A stretch of 64,000 bases of DNA from Alphaproteobacteria bacterium (GTDB lineage: Bacteria; Pseudomonadota; Alphaproteobacteria; Caulobacterales; Parvularculaceae), in assembly GCA_030433215.1 (NCBI GenBank), contig JAUIMC010000008.1:1-64000 (forward strand), read 5' to 3'. The position numbers and the translations under genes were made by a program. This document shows, in pieces, positions 61,617 to 64,000 of this stretch. The notes beneath the pieces were generated by a model. That model was given only the letters and a program-made list of their open reading frames with translations. It searched no databases and had not been told where the DNA came from. Positions within the stretch are counted from its first letter, which is position 1, and each line of letters begins with the position of its first letter.

Positions 61617-62333
61617 ATGGAAACAGAAGTCGTAAGCGCTGCAGCCGGAGCGGGGGCCGATTTCAGCCTCTGGAGCCTTTTCCTGCGCGCGGACCCGGTG
61701 GTGAAATCGGTGATGGGCATTCTCGTCATCGCCTCGGTCTGGTCATGGGCGGTGATCTTCGAGAAATCGATGACCTTCGGGCGCATCAAGTCGAAGGCGA
61801 ACAAGTTCGAAGACCAGTTCTGGTCCGGCAAGCCCCTCGACGAACTCTACCGCAAGATCCGCGACAAGCAGGACCATCCCATGGCGCGCGTCTTCGCCGC
61901 CGGCATGGAGGAATGGAGCCAGGCGAAAAGCGGCGGGCGCACGGACGCCCTCGTCATTTCCTCGCGCGACCGCATCGACAAGATGCTGAACGTCTCCGTG
62001 GCGCGCGAGCTCGAAAAAGCCGAAACCAATCTCGGCATCCTCGCCACCGTCGGCTCGGTCTCGCCGTTTATCGGCCTTTTCGGCACGGTCTGGGGCATCA
62101 TGAACGCTTTCACCGCGATCGGCATGACCAAGGACACGAACCTCGCGGTCGTGGCGCCCGGCATCGCTGAGGCGCTGTTTGCGACGGCGCTCGGGCTTAT
62201 CGCGGCGATCCCCGCGGTCATCGGCTACAACCGCTATTCCGGGGTGCTCAATTCCTTCGCCGTGCGCCTGCAAGGCTTCGCCGACGAGTTTTCCGCCATC
62301 CTCTCCGGCCAGCTTGACGGGAGAACGCGCTGA
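61617..62333 (+). CDS. tolQ: Tol-Pal proton channel subunit TolQ
   Basis: A 238-residue inner-membrane protein of the ExbB/TolQ/MotA type with three helices (about 19-43, 134-160, 172-195). LATVGSVSPFIGLFGTVWGIMNAF and GIAEALFATALGLIAAIPAVIGYN are the conserved pore segments. With TolR it uses the proton gradient to energise TolA and draw in the outer membrane during division. It overlaps tolR by one base. Confidence 0.96.
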   Translation: METEVVSAAAGAGADFSLWSLFLRADPVVKSVMGILVIASVWSWAVIFEKSMTFGRIKSKANKFEDQFWSGKPLDELYRKIRDKQDHPMARVFAAGMEEWSQAKSGGRTDALVISSRDRIDKMLNVSVARELEKAETNLGILATVGSVSPFIGLFGTVWGIMNAFTAIGMTKDTNLAVVAPGIAEALFATALGLIAAIPAVIGYNRYSGVLNSFAVRLQGFADEFSAILSGQLDGRTR

Positions 62334-62767
62334 TGGCGGTCAGTCTCAACACCGGCGGCGGGCGCCACCGTCCCGGCCACACCCGGCCCATGGCCGAAAT
62401 CAACGTAACGCCCATGGTCGACGTCATGCTTGTTCTCCTGATCGTTTTCATGGTCGCCGCGCCGCTTTTGACCGTCGGCGTCGCCGTCGATCTGCCCGAG
62501 ACCTCGGCCAATCCGATCCAGGACGAGGGCGAGCCCCTGACGGTGACCGTCTCCGCGGACGGCACGATCTATGTGCAGGAAACGGTCGTGGAATACGAAA
62601 ATCTCGTGCCGCATCTCGAAGCCGTGGCGACCGCCGGCTATGACCAGCGCATTTTCATTCGCGGCGACCAGAACCGCGCCTATGGCGACATTGTCCGCGT
62701 CATGGGCCGCATCAACGCCGCCGGATTCCGCCGCATCGGTCTCGTGACCGATCCGGAACTGGAATGA
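62333..62767 (+). CDS. tolR: Tol-Pal proton channel subunit TolR
   Basis: A 144-residue ExbD/TolR protein. One membrane helix carries the proton-carrying Asp in NVTPMVDVMLVLLIVFMV. The periplasmic domain ends with GDQNRAYGDIVRVMGRINAAG. It partners with TolQ; tolA follows 38 bases later. Confidence 0.96.
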   Translation: MAVSLNTGGGRHRPGHTRPMAEINVTPMVDVMLVLLIVFMVAAPLLTVGVAVDLPETSANPIQDEGEPLTVTVSADGTIYVQETVVEYENLVPHLEAVATAGYDQRIFIRGDQNRAYGDIVRVMGRINAAGFRRIGLVTDPELE

Positions 62768-62805
62768 GGCATACGGACGTTTTGTAGTCAGGACCCCTTA
62801 GGTTC

Positions 62806-63687
62806 ATGCGTTTTGGCCTCTTTGCATCGGTGCTGTTTCACCTCGCTGTTATTTTCGGCGGGCTGGTCTGGCTGCCGTCTTTTCGCAAGCTGCCCGATGT
62901 CGCGCCGGAGCCTTACATCCCGCTCGACCTCATCAAGGACGCCGAGCTCGATCTGAAAACCAGCGTCCCGGCCGCCGCGCCCGAGCCCGTCGAGGAAGAA
63001 GAGCCGGAACCGGACCTGCCTGAACCTGTTGTCGAGGAGGAGCCTGCGCCGGCCGAAGAAGCCGCGGAGCCGGAACCCACGCCAGAGCCCGAGCCCGAAC
63101 CGGAGCCTGTCGAGGAGGAGCCGGCGCCCGAACCCGAGCCTGAAGAACCCGAGCCGGAACCCCAGCCTGACCCGGAGCCGCCCAAGGAAGCGCCGACCGT
63201 GAAGCCGAAGCCGCAAGAGGACGAGCTTGATCTCGACGCCCTGTCGAAGCTGATCGACAAGGAGCGCGAGACCGAACAGACGCAGCAACAGCGCGACGCG
63301 CCCTCGCAAACGACCGAGCAGGCGGACGAGGCGCGCCCGGCCATCGGCGCCGGCGACCGGCTGACGGCCAGCGACGAGGCCAAGCTGAAAGCGGCCATGG
63401 CCCGGTGCTGGAACGCCAGCGCCATCATCGGCGCGCCGGAGCCGGAACAGCTTCTGGTGGTGATCGATTTCGAACTCAACCGCGACGGCACGCTCGCCTC
63501 GCCTCCGAGGGTGGTGAACGAGCTGCAAATCAATCTATCGGGAAACAGGTTCTGGCGGGTGGCGCAGCGCGAGGCGCTCAGCGCCGTCTCCAAATGCGCG
63601 CCTTACGATTTCCTGCCCGTGGAGCGTTACGAGAGCTGGAAGGAATTCCGCTTCAATTTCAGCCCCTCCGACATGGTCGGGCTTTGA
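62806..63687 (+). CDS. tolA: TolA-type envelope energy transducer with Pro/Glu-rich linker
   Basis: A 293-residue protein in the TolA position. One N-terminal helix (RFGLFASVLFHLAVIFGGLVWL) is followed by a long linker of repeated Pro-Glu units (about residues 60-130). A C-terminal TolA/TonB-like domain follows (SDEAKLKAAMARCW near 186-199, VVIDFELNRDGTL, FRFNFSPSDM). Classical TolA has a long Ala/Lys-rich helix instead of a rigid Pro-Glu stretch; this looks TonB-like in its middle. Position between tolR and tolB supports the TolA role. Confidence 0.85.
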   Translation: MRFGLFASVLFHLAVIFGGLVWLPSFRKLPDVAPEPYIPLDLIKDAELDLKTSVPAAAPEPVEEEEPEPDLPEPVVEEEPAPAEEAAEPEPTPEPEPEPEPVEEEPAPEPEPEEPEPEPQPDPEPPKEAPTVKPKPQEDELDLDALSKLIDKERETEQTQQQRDAPSQTTEQADEARPAIGAGDRLTASDEAKLKAAMARCWNASAIIGAPEPEQLLVVIDFELNRDGTLASPPRVVNELQINLSGNRFWRVAQREALSAVSKCAPYDFLPVERYESWKEFRFNFSPSDMVGL

Positions 63688-63780
63688 GGCGGAAAAAGCA
63701 TGAAGCGTTTGTCAGTTCGAAAGCGCGTCGACTGAATTTAGGGTGAACATTTTTCAGGGGGCCTGAAAGAGAGTAACGAC

Positions 63781-64000
63781 ATGAAAAAGATTTTGACCAT
63801 CCTCCTGACCGCGTTTGTTGCGGCTGTTTCGCTGGCCCTGTCGCCGGCGACGGCGCAGCGCGCGACCATCGACATCACGCAAGGCAATGTCGACCCGATG
63901 CCCGTCGCGGCGCCGGATTTCATCGGCGCGGACGAACAGACCATGGGGCTCGGGCGCGACATCACCGGCGTCATCATGAACGATCTCGATCGTTCTGGTC
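63781..64000 (+). CDS. tolB: Tol-Pal beta-propeller protein TolB, N-terminus (cut by window edge)
   Basis: Starts MKKILTILLTAFVAAVSLALSPATAQ, a signal peptide, then the TolB N-terminal domain (TIDITQGNVDPMPVAAPDF, GLGRDITGVIMNDLDRSG). TolB connects Pal and TolA in the periplasm. AGAGAG precedes the ATG at 63781. The rest lies beyond the window. Confidence 0.93.
   Translation, partial: MKKILTILLTAFVAAVSLALSPATAQRATIDITQGNVDPMPVAAPDFIGADEQTMGLGRDITGVIMNDLDRSG

Noticed and set aside
1-64000. tRNA, rRNA, CRISPR arrays, insertion sequences, prophage or a clustered defence system
   Set aside because: No cloverleaf-like sequences, regularly spaced repeats, transposase or integrase motifs, or defence-gene clusters were seen on either strand.

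Overview
The window is a high-GC, gene-dense bacterial chromosome segment with no rRNA, tRNA, CRISPR, phage or transposase genes. Gene content and order point to an alphaproteobacterium of the Caulobacterales/Parvularculales/Hyphomonadaceae kind. Clues are the mutS-glnD-murJ-trpS order, ruvC-ruvA-ruvB next to ybgC-tolQRAB, zapA-DUF4164-tkt-gap-pgk-fba-thiE, a LOV histidine kinase, a CtrA-type box and several sigma-EcfG-type promoters. I cannot name a genus.

Layout. 1-5200: asd start, an MgtC/DUF4010 membrane protein, a divergent LD-carboxypeptidase and Mur-ligase pair (peptidoglycan recycling), two ABM monooxygenases and a GNAT enzyme. 5300-19300: a LOV-domain sensor kinase, then TCA-cycle genes sucC ... 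sucD-sucA-sucB ... lpd. The sucC-sucD pair is split by five non-TCA genes, including a PRC-barrel and a DUF1206 gene that both carry EcfG-like promoters. 19300-23200: GNAT, ExoD, a small membrane protein, a POT peptide transporter and a PduO-type cobalamin adenosyltransferase. 23200-27850: a vitamin B12 uptake operon (btuB-btuF-btuC-btuD) under a complete cobalamin riboswitch. 27850-34700: small membrane protein, M28 peptidase, OmpA-family protein, TetR regulator, bifunctional PBP and a YgjP metallopeptidase. 34800-47200: mutS, a Sel1 protein, glnD, murJ, trpS, a GT2 glycosyltransferase, an EEP lipoprotein and an isoaspartyl peptidase. 47300-56200: gpmA, zapA, tkt, gap, a small lipoprotein, pgk, class I aldolase, a Coq4-like protein and thiE. 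56200-64000: a Sel1 protein, ruvC, ruvA, an FtsH-N-domain-only protein, ruvB, a DUF3592 protein and ybgC-tolQ-tolR-tolA-tolB (cut at the window end).

What stands out. (1) Five appropriately oriented intergenic sites match GGAAC-N16/17-[C/T]GTT, the general-stress (PhyR/EcfG) promoter pattern. They lie upstream of the LOV kinase, the PRC-barrel gene, the DUF1206 gene, ompA and a small lipoprotein between gap and pgk. (2) A gene between ruvA and ruvB encodes what looks like only the periplasmic domain and second membrane helix of FtsH, with no ATPase or protease. (3) GlnD keeps its nucleotidyltransferase and ACT domains but has altered metal-binding residues in the HD (uridylyl-removing) domain. 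(4) The 373-nt leader of tolQ contains four strong hairpins. All assignments come from reading motifs and context; no database search was possible.
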